NCBI RefSeq assembly: GCF_010111755.1
Contig: NC_088962.1
Location: 1,302,001 to 1,366,000 of the forward strand
Reading direction: 5' to 3'
DNA from: Nakaseomyces glabratus
Lineage: Eukaryota; Ascomycota; Saccharomycetes; Saccharomycetales; Saccharomycetaceae
Length of the DNA stretch: 64,000 nt
A program made the translations under genes and the position numbers. This document shows, piece after piece, positions 32,001-40,249 of the stretch. Below the pieces are notes generated by a model. That model worked only from the letters and a program-made list of their open reading frames with translations. It made no database searches and was not told the DNA's origin. Positions within the stretch are counted from its first letter, which is position 1. The number at the start of each line of letters is the position of its first letter.

Positions 32001-34993
32001 AAACCGATTTTATAAAAGGCACCAAACAAACCTTGCAAGAAAAACATGTTGGAATCAATGTTCAAGTGGCCGAAGTCCATATCCCATTGACAGAAATATG
32101 TAGGCTCTGTCGGTGGGAGTCCATACATTCTGTGACCATGAATATAAATATCAGAAAGTGTTCCATGTACTTCGTGATCTTTACCATTATTCAAATGAAC
32201 ATATTCATATATTTCATCGGCACGCTTGCCAACGTATCTTTTCAGGTTTATATCACAGGCGGTTGCTAAAATATCCATATAATAGTTGCAGCTTCTAAGA
32301 TCAACAATGAGCTCGGCAAAATGTAGAGCAATACATGGATCTGCATTATAAATCGTTTCCGGTAGAATTAAAGCACCGTCCCAAACGGAGAATGTAAACC
32401 AAATATCTGTTTCGTTTGATGTACGCTTAAGATCCGATTTTTTTAAACTATGTTTTTTCTTGGCTTTGGGGTTCTTATCAGAGCTATTAGATGATATTCG
32501 TGATACAGACTCATAGCTGGAGAAATCGTCATCTCTTCTGTCTTCTGAAATAATATTTTCCAAATCAGTAGGTCTTGTATTGCCTGTATACTCTTCAGAT
32601 GTTACAAAATGAAAAAACTCTCCAAAATAATTCATTTTGACATTAATCAAGTATCGAATAACAAATCCGTATATGTGCAGTGCAGTACCACGACTTGAGC
32701 ATTCAACTGTTAATGTATCAACATTGTCAATATCAAGCTCGGAATAAATAAGGTAAGAACCCTTTAATCTGAAATCATGTGATCTACCAACTTCTTTATT
32801 TCTCATGAATTCATTTAGCGTATTCCATGGAGGTGTATTTAACAGCAAACGAAACATTGGAGTGTAAATGTCGTAAGTCATATTAGTAAAACGTGATGTG
32901 ATAGTTTTCTTTGGTACCATAACGTTCATTGTCAAATCATCACCATGAATGGATAAGTAGCAATTCTCATTGAAATCCAGAGGATTATTGACAATATTAT
33001 GGTCATTGACATTCAAGTAGAAAGAATACCCTTTCATGTTCCATTTGATATGATATACAAATGGTCTGAAAAGCTCATACGGTACAGGCTCTCCAGATGA
33101 AAAATCTGTTAATGTATCAGCGATTAGAGTGACGTGCTCCCGTAGAAGAAACAATTCTAACTGATTTGAATCCATAATAATGGTCCAATTAGCTTCAGCA
33201 TTCCAGCCTAATGGGTAGCCGATATCACAATTGAAGCTAAAGGATTTGCTTTTAAGAAAAATATCATGGTTGACACTAGACCGAATTTCAGTGTCTACCA
33301 ATTGTACATCAATTGTATTTTTAAAACCTTTGGATGTGGGACACATAGCAAGATCAAATATACCACAGCTGTCTCTAGATACTTTTATGTCTATCCAACC
33401 GAATGGTCTATAGTCATCGTTTGTTTCTTTATAATGCATTAAAAACTCAACATCTTTACTGCTTTCTCTTGTTGGGATTCTCCAGGTAACATCCTCCATA
33501 GCGTTGATTGTTAATTTAAGTACCGTATATATTCTTTTGGAGCCAGGTTTTAACTTCTTGATTGGTTTTGCAGTTCTTGAAACGGAGGGTGATAATAAAC
33601 TTTGTAAATGATTTGTTTGTCTTTGAGCCCATGGACCATAACATACCGTACCCCCAAATATGTTTATCTCGAAAATATATTGTGGGGGTGCCATATTATT
33701 GCCGACATCCGGACCGTCGGCATAGGATGATGGGGGATGCGCACCATGCGGCACCCACCCAGGCATATCATAATCATGATGAATTGTAACTCGCGGACTT
33801 TTCAGCAAACTGGTAAACTTTGCATATTCATGGCTTGATATGTCAAATTCTATATCATCAAACTCATCAAATTCTCCAAACATATCGTTTCTATACATTG
33901 ATAAACCTTTCCATTTCTGCATAAAGTTATCATGTGGTTGTTCTTTTCTTCTATTGGATTTGAAAGGAAATGGGACTAACTTGAATATCCTGGTGAAACG
34001 ATGCCATAATCTCGACAATTTTCCCTTATCAAATTCAAAATTCCTGGATTTTTCATTGTCATAATCTATGTTTTGTTTCATCATAATTTCAAGATTCTTT
34101 AATCTTACCTCATATTTCATTCTATAGAGATCAAGTTTTGATGGAGCTTCTCCAACATCTTGAAGGGCAACAGCACTTTCAAAACTTAGTATTAGCACAC
34201 ATGGAGTGAATTTGTTACCAATCAAAATAGAACCTTTGTTCAATAAAGCCTCAATGGGCAGAGCCTCTAAGTATCTTGGTAAGGTTTTTCTAGTATCATT
34301 CTGAAAGGTTCGATCATTTGCTATAGTTTCTTCATCTGTAGAATTAGTAGCTGAAGAAGTTTCCTCAATTTTATCGTCACTGCTACCATCACTTGATGGA
34401 TCTAGAAAATCGTTTTCAGCCATAAACTTTTCAAATTTCTCTCTTTCAACTTTCGATAATACATTAACAATATTATCGTAGGCGTAAGTGCGATTATAGA
34501 TGAACATTTCAAACCCTTCACATTCAAATAAGAATCGGCACGGCAGTTTAAGTTGTTTCTCCATATAGTTAGCGATGTCAAACTTCGTATCATCTTCTGA
34601 ATTACCGGAGCTACCAGCAGAAGCGTGTGCCATTTGGGCAACACGGTACTCAGATTTCCTAGTTCTTATGAGCCAATATCGCCATGTAATGCTTCCTTCC
34701 AGAATCGTTATTGTTCTGTCTTTATCAATGATTGTTAAGTTCTTGAAAAATACTCTTCCTGCTAGTAGAGAGATTCTCAGTGCTCCTATGCTAACTTTTA
34801 CCTTCGCTTGCTTCCACAAAAGCCACTCTAATATGAAAGTAACCCCATAGGCAAACGCTCTAGATAAGTAGAATAGTGTTGCAAGGGTAAGAATAACTGT
34901 CAGAATCCAATCCACCAGAAATACCCAGCTGAAATTCCTCTTGAATCCCAAAGATTCACCTCTAAACCCCGCTGAAGATTGGAAGTAACTCAT
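26048..34993 (-). CDS. CSF1: CSF1, bridge-like lipid transfer protein
   Basis: Csf1 is the yeast member of the bridge-like lipid transfer family (human BLTP1), a rod with a hydrophobic groove anchored in the ER. It helps supply phosphatidylethanolamine for GPI-anchor synthesis and was first found through growth at low temperature. The 2981-residue frame is uninterrupted. An N-terminal membrane anchor at about residues 22-62 (FSWVFLVDWILTVILTLATL and following) is followed by very long beta-rich, repetitive sequence with no enzymatic motif, as expected for the family. S. cerevisiae Csf1 is 2958 residues. Only 100 bases separate its 3' end from SMC4. It is divergent from GAA1, as YLR087C is from YLR088W. 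Confidence 0.95.
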   Translation of the reverse strand: MSYFQSSAGFRGESLGFKRNFSWVFLVDWILTVILTLATLFYLSRAFAYGVTFILEWLLWKQAKVKVSIGALRISLLAGRVFFKNLTIIDKDRTITILEGSITWRYWLIRTRKSEYRVAQMAHASAGSSGNSEDDTKFDIANYMEKQLKLPCRFLFECEGFEMFIYNRTYAYDNIVNVLSKVEREKFEKFMAENDFLDPSSDGSSDDKIEETSSATNSTDEETIANDRTFQNDTRKTLPRYLEALPIEALLNKGSILIGNKFTPCVLILSFESAVALQDVGEAPSKLDLYRMKYEVRLKNLEIMMKQNIDYDNEKSRNFEFDKGKLSRLWHRFTRIFKLVPFPFKSNRRKEQPHDNFMQKWKGLSMYRNDMFGEFDEFDDIEFDISSHEYAKFTSLLKSPRVTIHHDYDMPGWVPHGAHPPSSYADGPDVGNNMAPPQYIFEINIFGGTVCYGPWAQRQTNHLQSLLSPSVSRTAKPIKKLKPGSKRIYTVLKLTINAMEDVTWRIPTRESSKDVEFLMHYKETNDDYRPFGWIDIKVSRDSCGIFDLAMCPTSKGFKNTIDVQLVDTEIRSSVNHDIFLKSKSFSFNCDIGYPLGWNAEANWTIIMDSNQLELFLLREHVTLIADTLTDFSSGEPVPYELFRPFVYHIKWNMKGYSFYLNVNDHNIVNNPLDFNENCYLSIHGDDLTMNVMVPKKTITSRFTNMTYDIYTPMFRLLLNTPPWNTLNEFMRNKEVGRSHDFRLKGSYLIYSELDIDNVDTLTVECSSRGTALHIYGFVIRYLINVKMNYFGEFFHFVTSEEYTGNTRPTDLENIISEDRRDDDFSSYESVSRISSNSSDKNPKAKKKHSLKKSDLKRTSNETDIWFTFSVWDGALILPETIYNADPCIALHFAELIVDLRSCNYYMDILATACDINLKRYVGKRADEIYEYVHLNNGKDHEVHGTLSDIYIHGHRMYGLPPTEPTYFCQWDMDFGHLNIDSNMFFLQGLFGAFYKIGFGYKDLENILLYETEIIDDMTSLTIFINTIDIRLNDVDTTAHADLKLERFCFTLIDFENERYSKRMDIKIPSLEFNIFSNEDNDLSLLNFKVDMNFTNFVQNQDFNKHRKIQRDYIVLNDAPYHRCAFLLPESYQKSRIYNELFGAIAPSSSLPPLPIPLTADTIEYVLEDLLEDYMGLFEGNYDIKESSVENLELSAIEATRAITGIGAERTHSNPITLSDYAVESDNYVVKVESIVIDINPALYTTIEKLLKHIYDQDAVQIIDGIEIGIVKRLSSIHDGVTTMTNVKVQIKHFNLFWGEKESDNVSMFFDKMDFALTEKTLEQNSEKNLLEMTVLAKIKAVRLTVVQQPGLIPTQERPPAITVGVEGFEFWSTAIEKQVNSISVSSADITVDDAQVEWFFKYIVRQKYFFLDMLQSYNRIQNNRIESQKELISRLTAASEYYQISHDPYVITKPAFIMRLSRGHVRENKSWKIITRLRHILTYLPKDWYLNVGQPLRDRKFDPSQDARSIFMSIFSNWRSWEFSDVARSYIYGKLFLNDHAEKKKQSLQKLFKLNIGNFFMTVYSTNYDVDHSIVVSNAKLLLELTPSSTEPKENSLQREELIDISGTVDVIKGKLSTKLLKLQKLIPILTEGSEKQPVKPPQDTIPKPFKMNAAFMVNSCDIQLVMDATKLNMNVNDGRISVLWENLQDSTAQAGSVVLFSKHTELVLKHINSVLAEGRVSNFYATFTTDTWAQRPTYLIHSKSSSIHFRTMAKTERLVEAIKDIKLKIDQISEQLELERRLTQHPTVYDPNKSNVIASCLFSNVSMDIMPVSPFALKNSAKQIDFFYNKFDSDSWLIKLKDTDFFLTSDQTKEQYMRLSMKKLQIRVNVSSSKPKLVDINLSTNLVKLTFSEPKNIVYSFLKDERVASESVHLLQTLKPLFSISDDKESTPQSYQEKTEYLWSLDSSIDYFGILIPMTSTYYVMEFHSYVSSISNANGAPSGNLDITGHMSVENILFLIKESSLPDGLSKVIDIAVNVSTLQRVDDNSRSIQVESSHARICLSPDSLLRLLWGFNQGHKLSEHYLKYHSKSLWQSFAKSDDKQQDTNSIKSNETSFFSSINSIHFLSYNLCVGWLFEYELGPPKGLITGYSRLFSAYENCMGKLTVIDSYFAAAQGNTSSTFYPETNVKELFNRFYLPNMQILFWWKVIEGMKDVYVRFTGETLDVKYLSDFMLTIESTLHSIKMFQKLKKELIVETPKREVVHIKEDKPVNSSNNILKNIKSVNCHFKYDGGTYSVFNISDGSLNPTPAIEIKSPVISVDVLYKHEKQNTKHHSIRCLVNIDPTHNVLYATCAPLVKNFVEDVRSIFGRYESENKHSETTPTSVQNIDYEKLLEDYDLAITVTSAKQQLSLSCEPKAKVQADVGFEALTVSMTTNPFDIDEPLAFSFSIKDTKASIKHLFSRETSTSFGVGYLDLTLLFTHTNRINTYGTSLISDIDLYFNVKQLQNLYLFLDIWQLSELLNPVTSSQEQVIRKDKKKSVDKPIHNESQLPWCFTLIFTNVKGDIDLGPSLGLISLRLSRTWLATDHFSGKRQILHAFVDDLLLISEGRLSGVVNIDGASWVSEVIWLQDSKRDNIPLVALSLNTDKIEIKAAFDYHMFLIGTVNNILFQLHSERDMVGVAPDLLKVSFSCEEIKLCSTALVAANILDIYNTIIRMRQDTKISYIETLKDSNMETNKQTLAYRDILKSLQLLRTDLTVSICSLQLQISPISLFDVEVVVINVVSVSARSETHSEAKLTTSLNMEVYDATLSLSTAKQELDEDALSKITVADYMTYASKIRGGTIIEIPRMGVQMTTWQEEKSDILEYLYSCKFHDKVAVRWNLGPVNFMKEMWTTHVKAIAVRRSQVLTGSFNVSEKDVEKRIKEEENITKLNYVPVEEPQIDMPQIKDLGDATPPVEWFGVNRKRFPAFTHQTAVVPVQNLVYLAQKQYAKTLGRSK

Positions 34994-35536
34994 ATTCCTC
35001 GTGTTATCTTGCCTTCTACAATCTCAACAACAAGTGTTCTGAAGAATTATTCCTCGAAGACAAGTATGATAACTTGGTATTACCTACAACAGTTCACTGC
35101 TAAGTTATTTTACTCCAATATTTATAACACCGACAGAGGGTAGAATTGTGATCAAAAGAGGAATTCTCAGATCAATTATAGTAGCGCTGCACTGACACCA
35201 GTTTATAGCAATATTAAGTACCAACACCAGCTTACTGATTTGTATTTCTTGGTGTTTTGTGAATGGTTTTAGCCTTCGATATTGTTGAAATAGGCGACCG
35301 ATGAGTTTCTTATTATGATTATCCCACCAAGGTCAGCTTCGCGCAAACAAGTTTTCTGCCATTTTTTCAGACGGATTTGAGATCATGAAAACTCTAATTC
35401 TATAAAGCCAAGATCTTGTCAATCGTTTTACCCTCAGAAGCCCGGAATTGTTGAATATATCAAGTAACCTTTCGTGTGCCCACAATTGGACTATTGCAAT
35501 AATTTAGACAGCGAGTTGTCCTGAAGTTTTACAATT
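34994..35536. promoter_or_regulatory. CSF1/GAA1 shared divergent promoter
   Basis: These 543 bases separate the ATGs of CSF1 and GAA1 and must contain both promoters. The sequence is mixed and I recognise no strong transcription-factor site. No gene is present. Confidence 0.5.
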
Positions 35537-37312
35537 ATGTCGTTGCTCCAGAAGGTATACAGACGACTCTCGGAAAGAGGAGCCATCACGAAGTTGCTAC
35601 AGCAATTGCCTCGGGTATCGAACCTTTTGGTGGTGGTTGCGATAGTACTGCTGGCCATACTTCCGCTGGATGGGCAATACAGAAGAACATACATATCTGA
35701 GAATGCATTGATGCCGTCTCAGGCCTACAGTTATTTCAGGGAAACAGAGTGGAATATACTAAGAGGCTACAGAAGTCAGATAGAAACGCTGGAGCATAGT
35801 AGTGTCGATCAGCGTAATGAAGTAGTTGCTGAATGGCTACAAGAACAGGGGTTAAAGACTGCGCTATATGAACATGAAAAATGGGGGAAGACACTGTACG
35901 GTGTTCTGCACGCCTCTAGAGGTGATGGTACAGAGGCTATGGTCCTTGCCATTCCATGGAAAAATGTTGATGACCAATTTAATCTTGGAGGTGCCGCGTT
36001 AGGTGTATCACTATCTCAATTCTTTAAACGTTGGCCCGTTTGGTCCAAAAACATTATTGTGGTATTCAGTGAGGACTCAGGAGCGGCTTTAAGGGCATGG
36101 GTTGATGCTTATCATACCTCGCTAGATTTGACAGCTGGTTCAATAGAAGCTGCAGTAGTTTTAGACTATCCAAGCAAGAGTGACTTCTTTGAATACGTAG
36201 AGATTTCATATGACGGTCTAAATGGTGAACTACCTAATCTCGATTTGGTAAACATAGCTGTATCTATTACTGAGCATGAGGGTATGAAGGTCTCTTTACA
36301 TGGATTACCACCAAATGAAATGTATAATACCGATTATTTTGCAAGATTAAAAATAATGTTTGTGGGAATTAAGAATTGGGCCCTTTCTGGTGTTAAACGC
36401 ATACATGGTAACGAAGCGTTCAGTGGATGGAGAATACAGTCAGTTACTCTAAGAGCCCATGGCAATGAAGGCCAATTAGATATTACTTGTTTTGGCAGAA
36501 TTCCTGAAGCAATGTTTAGGTCAGTGAATAACTTGTTGGAAAAATTCCATCAATCTTATTTCTTCTATCTGTTGTTAGCTCCTAGAAACTTCGTTTCAAT
36601 CAGTAATTACCTTCCAAGTGCGGTTATTATATCAGTCGCATTTGCAGTTATCTCGTTAGATAGTGCGATTAACAATGATTACTTATCAATTCCTTTTTCA
36701 TCTGTTAATACTTTGGTACCTTTCATTATTTTGTCGGCGTCAGTTTTTGTTTCCTTTTTGATTTCTAGAGTTTTGATTATGTTGCCCATTGTAGAATCAC
36801 TATTATTCGGTAGCGTTGCCTTAACTTTTTTACCACTGGTCATGTCAAAGAAAAATATACACGTTATAAACCAAGCAGTTGCATATCGCCTGAAGAGTAT
36901 TGGAAGCATATACTACAGTTTGATACTTACATCCCTATTGATGGTGAATTTTGCACTTACCTTTATGATAGGTCTCTTAGCATTCCCATTAACAAAACTA
37001 GCTGTCATTAGCACAAAGACAATTGCAGACGAGTCAAGGAAATCTATTTTGAAGAATACATTTATTCTATTCATAACAAACCCATTCATTTCACTCTGGT
37101 TGTTCACTGCCACTATGGATACTGACTTCAATGGAAGTTTTTCGGTTATATATAACAGGATGATCACTAGTTGGGACACCCTTGGCTGCTGGACGTGGTT
37201 CATCATCTGTCTTGGATGGCTGCCATACTGGTTGATTTCGGTGATTTCCTCTATTCCATCCCAACCAATAGTCGAAAGGACGTCAATTCTAGATGATAAA
37301 AAGGAAAACTAG
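35537..37312 (+). CDS. GAA1: GAA1, GPI transamidase subunit
   Basis: Gaa1 is a subunit of the ER GPI transamidase that attaches preassembled GPI anchors to proteins. The topology is characteristic: one transmembrane helix near the N-terminus (about 27-43, SNLLVVVAIVLLAILPL), a large lumenal domain to about 345, then a group of hydrophobic helices filling the C-terminal 240 residues. The lumenal part reads as an M28-peptidase-like fold (segments such as VLAIPWKNVDDQFNLGGAAL and IIVVFSEDSG). Length is 591 against 614 in S. cerevisiae. Strand and neighbours match YLR088W. The C-terminus is lysine-rich (LDDKKEN), compatible with ER retention. Confidence 0.92.
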   Translation: MSLLQKVYRRLSERGAITKLLQQLPRVSNLLVVVAIVLLAILPLDGQYRRTYISENALMPSQAYSYFRETEWNILRGYRSQIETLEHSSVDQRNEVVAEWLQEQGLKTALYEHEKWGKTLYGVLHASRGDGTEAMVLAIPWKNVDDQFNLGGAALGVSLSQFFKRWPVWSKNIIVVFSEDSGAALRAWVDAYHTSLDLTAGSIEAAVVLDYPSKSDFFEYVEISYDGLNGELPNLDLVNIAVSITEHEGMKVSLHGLPPNEMYNTDYFARLKIMFVGIKNWALSGVKRIHGNEAFSGWRIQSVTLRAHGNEGQLDITCFGRIPEAMFRSVNNLLEKFHQSYFFYLLLAPRNFVSISNYLPSAVIISVAFAVISLDSAINNDYLSIPFSSVNTLVPFIILSASVFVSFLISRVLIMLPIVESLLFGSVALTFLPLVMSKKNIHVINQAVAYRLKSIGSIYYSLILTSLLMVNFALTFMIGLLAFPLTKLAVISTKTIADESRKSILKNTFILFITNPFISLWLFTATMDTDFNGSFSVIYNRMITSWDTLGCWTWFIICLGWLPYWLISVISSIPSQPIVERTSILDDKKEN

Positions 37313-37893
37313 TTGTTTCGATTCGCAACCATGGTGAAAGGAACTCTTAGTCAATCTATCATTAATCAATGATGTGTATAGAATGTTCTTGAATGATTGC
37401 ATCTAAATTAAATATACAATTACACTTACATAACATAATTTCATAAATAAAAACACTATCAGCATGACTAGATAAAGATAAAGGAGTGTCCATTAAATTA
37501 ATGTGCCATAATTATTTGCATTAAAATTTTTCAGGAATGCATACTAACAGTTTCATAATACAGTGTGAATTTATTTTTGACTAATAAAGTCAAAGTGAAC
37601 CAAAAATTGTTAATCTTCCTTTTTGATGATATTGTAGCAAAAGTAGCATCGACCTGCAAATGAGTGGCATTGAATGCAACAAATGTAGATAACTATGAAT
37701 AGGAATGCCGGGAAAAAAAGTATAATAGTGGATGAATTGAAATGGATAGAAAAATAATGTGTTACTGACACAAATATGCAATATTTTGATAAGGGAGGGA
37801 AAATATGAAATTCATCTAGAATAAAATCCGCGATAAGTAAACTTTGAATGTTAACAAAAAGATTCCTAAAGTGACATATCATTTCGATTTACC
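37313..37893. other. GAA1/ALT1 convergent intergenic region
   Basis: These 581 AT-rich bases lie between two converging genes. No RNA gene or repeat is recognisable. Short minus-strand frames of 63 and 90 codons look like chance openings. Confidence 0.6.
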
Positions 37894-39618
37894 TCAGTTC
37901 TTAAACTTGTTGTAGAACTCTTGGTGGAAATCAACCCAGTCTTCGATCCATTTGGTTCCTGGAGCCAAGAAAGTAGTTCTCAAATGGTAAGTACCTGGCT
38001 CCTGGCCAAAACCGGAACCAGGCACGGTACAGATACCAGTCTTCTCCAACAATGACTTACAATAAAATTCATCTGGGCTCATGTCCTGGTGAAGGGCCTC
38101 TTGGATAGCCTTGTAAGGTAGCTCAAGTTTTGGGAACAAGTACATGGCACCTTGTGGCTTTTGACAAGAGATACCATCTAATTTGACAAAAGCGTCGTGC
38201 AATAGAGTAGCTCTCTTGTGCAATTCCTTGTGAATGTTTCTACGTTCTTCTTGATCCTGTTCGTAAGATTCTTCGCCCTTCTGAGGAGGACAAACCATTA
38301 AATCAACAAGGGCTTGACCTGTCACCACTGGACACAAGGAGATAGAAGCCAATTTTAGGACTACTTGTCTGATATCGTGAGTGAAACCAACTAGTTCCAT
38401 GTAACCACCTCTTTGGCCACACTCACCGGAGACACCCTTAGAGGTGGAATGTAAGGAGGCCAATTGGACGTTGTCGTAGAGGCCTGGTTGTTTCATTTGC
38501 AGTTGTCTCAAGACTTTCTTCATTGAATGGAACTTTACGTCTTCGAAGACGTTTTCCTGGTAGACTTCATCTGCGATGACGATTATACCGTACTTGGCGG
38601 CCAATGTGAATATCTGTTCGATAGCCTCTTCGGATAGCACGGCACCTGTAGGGTTACCTGGGTTGATAACTACAAGAACGCTTGGTTTGATGTTGTTCTC
38701 GATGGAGTCTAAGATGATGGACTCTAGTTCCTCAGGGTCGGTGGACCAGCCTGTTTCTTCGTTCAGGTAGTATGGCAGGGCGTGAGAGTTTTGCAGGGCC
38801 AGAGTGGCTGTGTAAAGTGGATACTGTGGGATTGGGATCAGCACACCTGTCTCCTCGCCTCTGCAGAAGATGGACAGCAAGTAGTCTACGGCGCTAGAAG
38901 CACCCGCGGTCAAGAATATGTCTTCGGGGTAAGCAATGATACCGTCGTCCCTGTTTGTGATGAAGTCAGCGACGGTTTTCCTGATGCCGAGGACACCCTG
39001 TGAAGAGGAGTAAGCACCGACGGACCCGCCAATGTCGTCCAGGAGCCTCTTGGCTCTGTCGATGGCGTCTTGCTTGATCATGGTCTGGGGATTGTTCTCC
39101 AGCGTGGGGATCAGCTCAGGGTACTGCAGCAGGGACAATACCTGTCTGTAGAAGCTCAGTGGCTTCTGTTTCAGCTGCTGTGGGTTACCGATGTTGGCGT
39201 TAATAATGTCGTTGAAGGGCAAAGAGTGCGGGTTTTCCATCAGCTGTGTTTTCAGCTCCTCGGCACGCATAGGGATGGCACCGCGCACAGCGTACTTGGC
39301 GTTCAGGACGCACTCGTTCACGTCTTTCAAAGTAGCTTGCTCGGCAGGCAAGAAAGGCAGGTTGTTGTGGCTATGGTGGTGTATTTCCGTGTTTAGGAAA
39401 GACGACCTCAGCGAGGAAGACGAAGCAGAGGAGTGGAATCTCAAGTTGGGACTTGAGTTCATGGAGCGAGGCAGGTGGGTCAGGTAAGGTCTATCGGACT
39501 CCAAGTGGGCGAGCCTCTTCTTAGTCTGGAATATCGAACTCGAGTGAGAACGACGGCATTGTGGTGGTATAGCATGTGGCATTTTCGATAGTGATTTCGA
39601 TGTAGTACTACGTAACAT
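37894..39618 (-). CDS. ALT1: ALT1, alanine transaminase (mitochondrial)
   Basis: This enzyme interconverts alanine and 2-oxoglutarate with pyruvate and glutamate, using pyridoxal phosphate. The ATG at 39618 opens a presequence of about 85 residues rich in Ser, Arg and His and poor in acids (MLRSTTSKSLSKMPHAIPPQ), indicating mitochondrial import. The class I/II aminotransferase fold follows, with NPGNPTGAVLS, IADEVYQENVF and the cofactor lysine in STSKGVSGECG at about K394. Length is 574 against 592 in S. cerevisiae Alt1. Its place between GAA1 and XDJ1 matches YLR089C; the duplicate ALT2 is YDR111C. A TATA-like element (TATATATAAG, minus strand) lies at 39672-39681. The 5' half is markedly GC-rich. 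Confidence 0.94.
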   Translation of the reverse strand: MLRSTTSKSLSKMPHAIPPQCRRSHSSSIFQTKKRLAHLESDRPYLTHLPRSMNSSPNLRFHSSASSSSLRSSFLNTEIHHHSHNNLPFLPAEQATLKDVNECVLNAKYAVRGAIPMRAEELKTQLMENPHSLPFNDIINANIGNPQQLKQKPLSFYRQVLSLLQYPELIPTLENNPQTMIKQDAIDRAKRLLDDIGGSVGAYSSSQGVLGIRKTVADFITNRDDGIIAYPEDIFLTAGASSAVDYLLSIFCRGEETGVLIPIPQYPLYTATLALQNSHALPYYLNEETGWSTDPEELESIILDSIENNIKPSVLVVINPGNPTGAVLSEEAIEQIFTLAAKYGIIVIADEVYQENVFEDVKFHSMKKVLRQLQMKQPGLYDNVQLASLHSTSKGVSGECGQRGGYMELVGFTHDIRQVVLKLASISLCPVVTGQALVDLMVCPPQKGEESYEQDQEERRNIHKELHKRATLLHDAFVKLDGISCQKPQGAMYLFPKLELPYKAIQEALHQDMSPDEFYCKSLLEKTGICTVPGSGFGQEPGTYHLRTTFLAPGTKWIEDWVDFHQEFYNKFKN

Positions 39619-40249
39619 GGTGAATATCTTTTTAGCGCGCAAATCCTTGGTGTCTTGGCAATTGCAACGTCTTATATATAGGAACCTTTAAAACTATTTA
39701 TTGTGAGCCATTTTATTTCTGGCGAGAACAAATTTTTATCACCCGGACGCGAGAGGGGGGGGTGGGAATATAAGTTCAGTCACACATCAAAGTATTGGAT
39801 TGGATGACCTTTGCATTGCAACCTTACAACCATATGGTAAACACTTGGTTGTGCAGATGTGCAGTTGTACAGCTTGTGCAGTTTGTGCAATTGTGCCGTT
39901 GTGTGTAGTGCAACTGAGCTGGGTTAAGGATTTTACAGCCTTGTATCCCTGAACTAGAAAACAATGGATACGTCATAGAGGGGGGCTATAACTTGTGACA
40001 TGCGATAACAGTCGAGTGTATGTTAGTTGTAACTACCATGATGCCAGGAATTGAGGGATGTTGGGAAGAGGACCCTTTATTGCGGGGGTGTTGCTGAAGG
40101 GGGGGGTCTGCCATCAAATGACGTAATTTTCCGAAGGGGGGGCTCTCTCGAGGTGAAAAAATAAAGCTGAAATTAGAGATTATAACTTGCGATGCGGTTG
40201 CGATGCCCTATGTCTTTGCAGGTGGGACAAAGAGAGCACGGAACCGGTG
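39619..40249. promoter_or_regulatory. ALT1/XDJ1 divergent promoter with four A-G-run motifs
   Basis: These 631 bases hold four plus-strand G runs each preceded by A: G8 at 39755-39762, G6 at 39980-39985, G8 at 40099-40106 and G7 at 40136-40142. Each contains the stress-response-element core AGGGG bound by Msn2/Msn4. A GTGCAG/TTGTGCA-rich stretch lies at 39850-39900. No gene is present. Confidence 0.55.
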
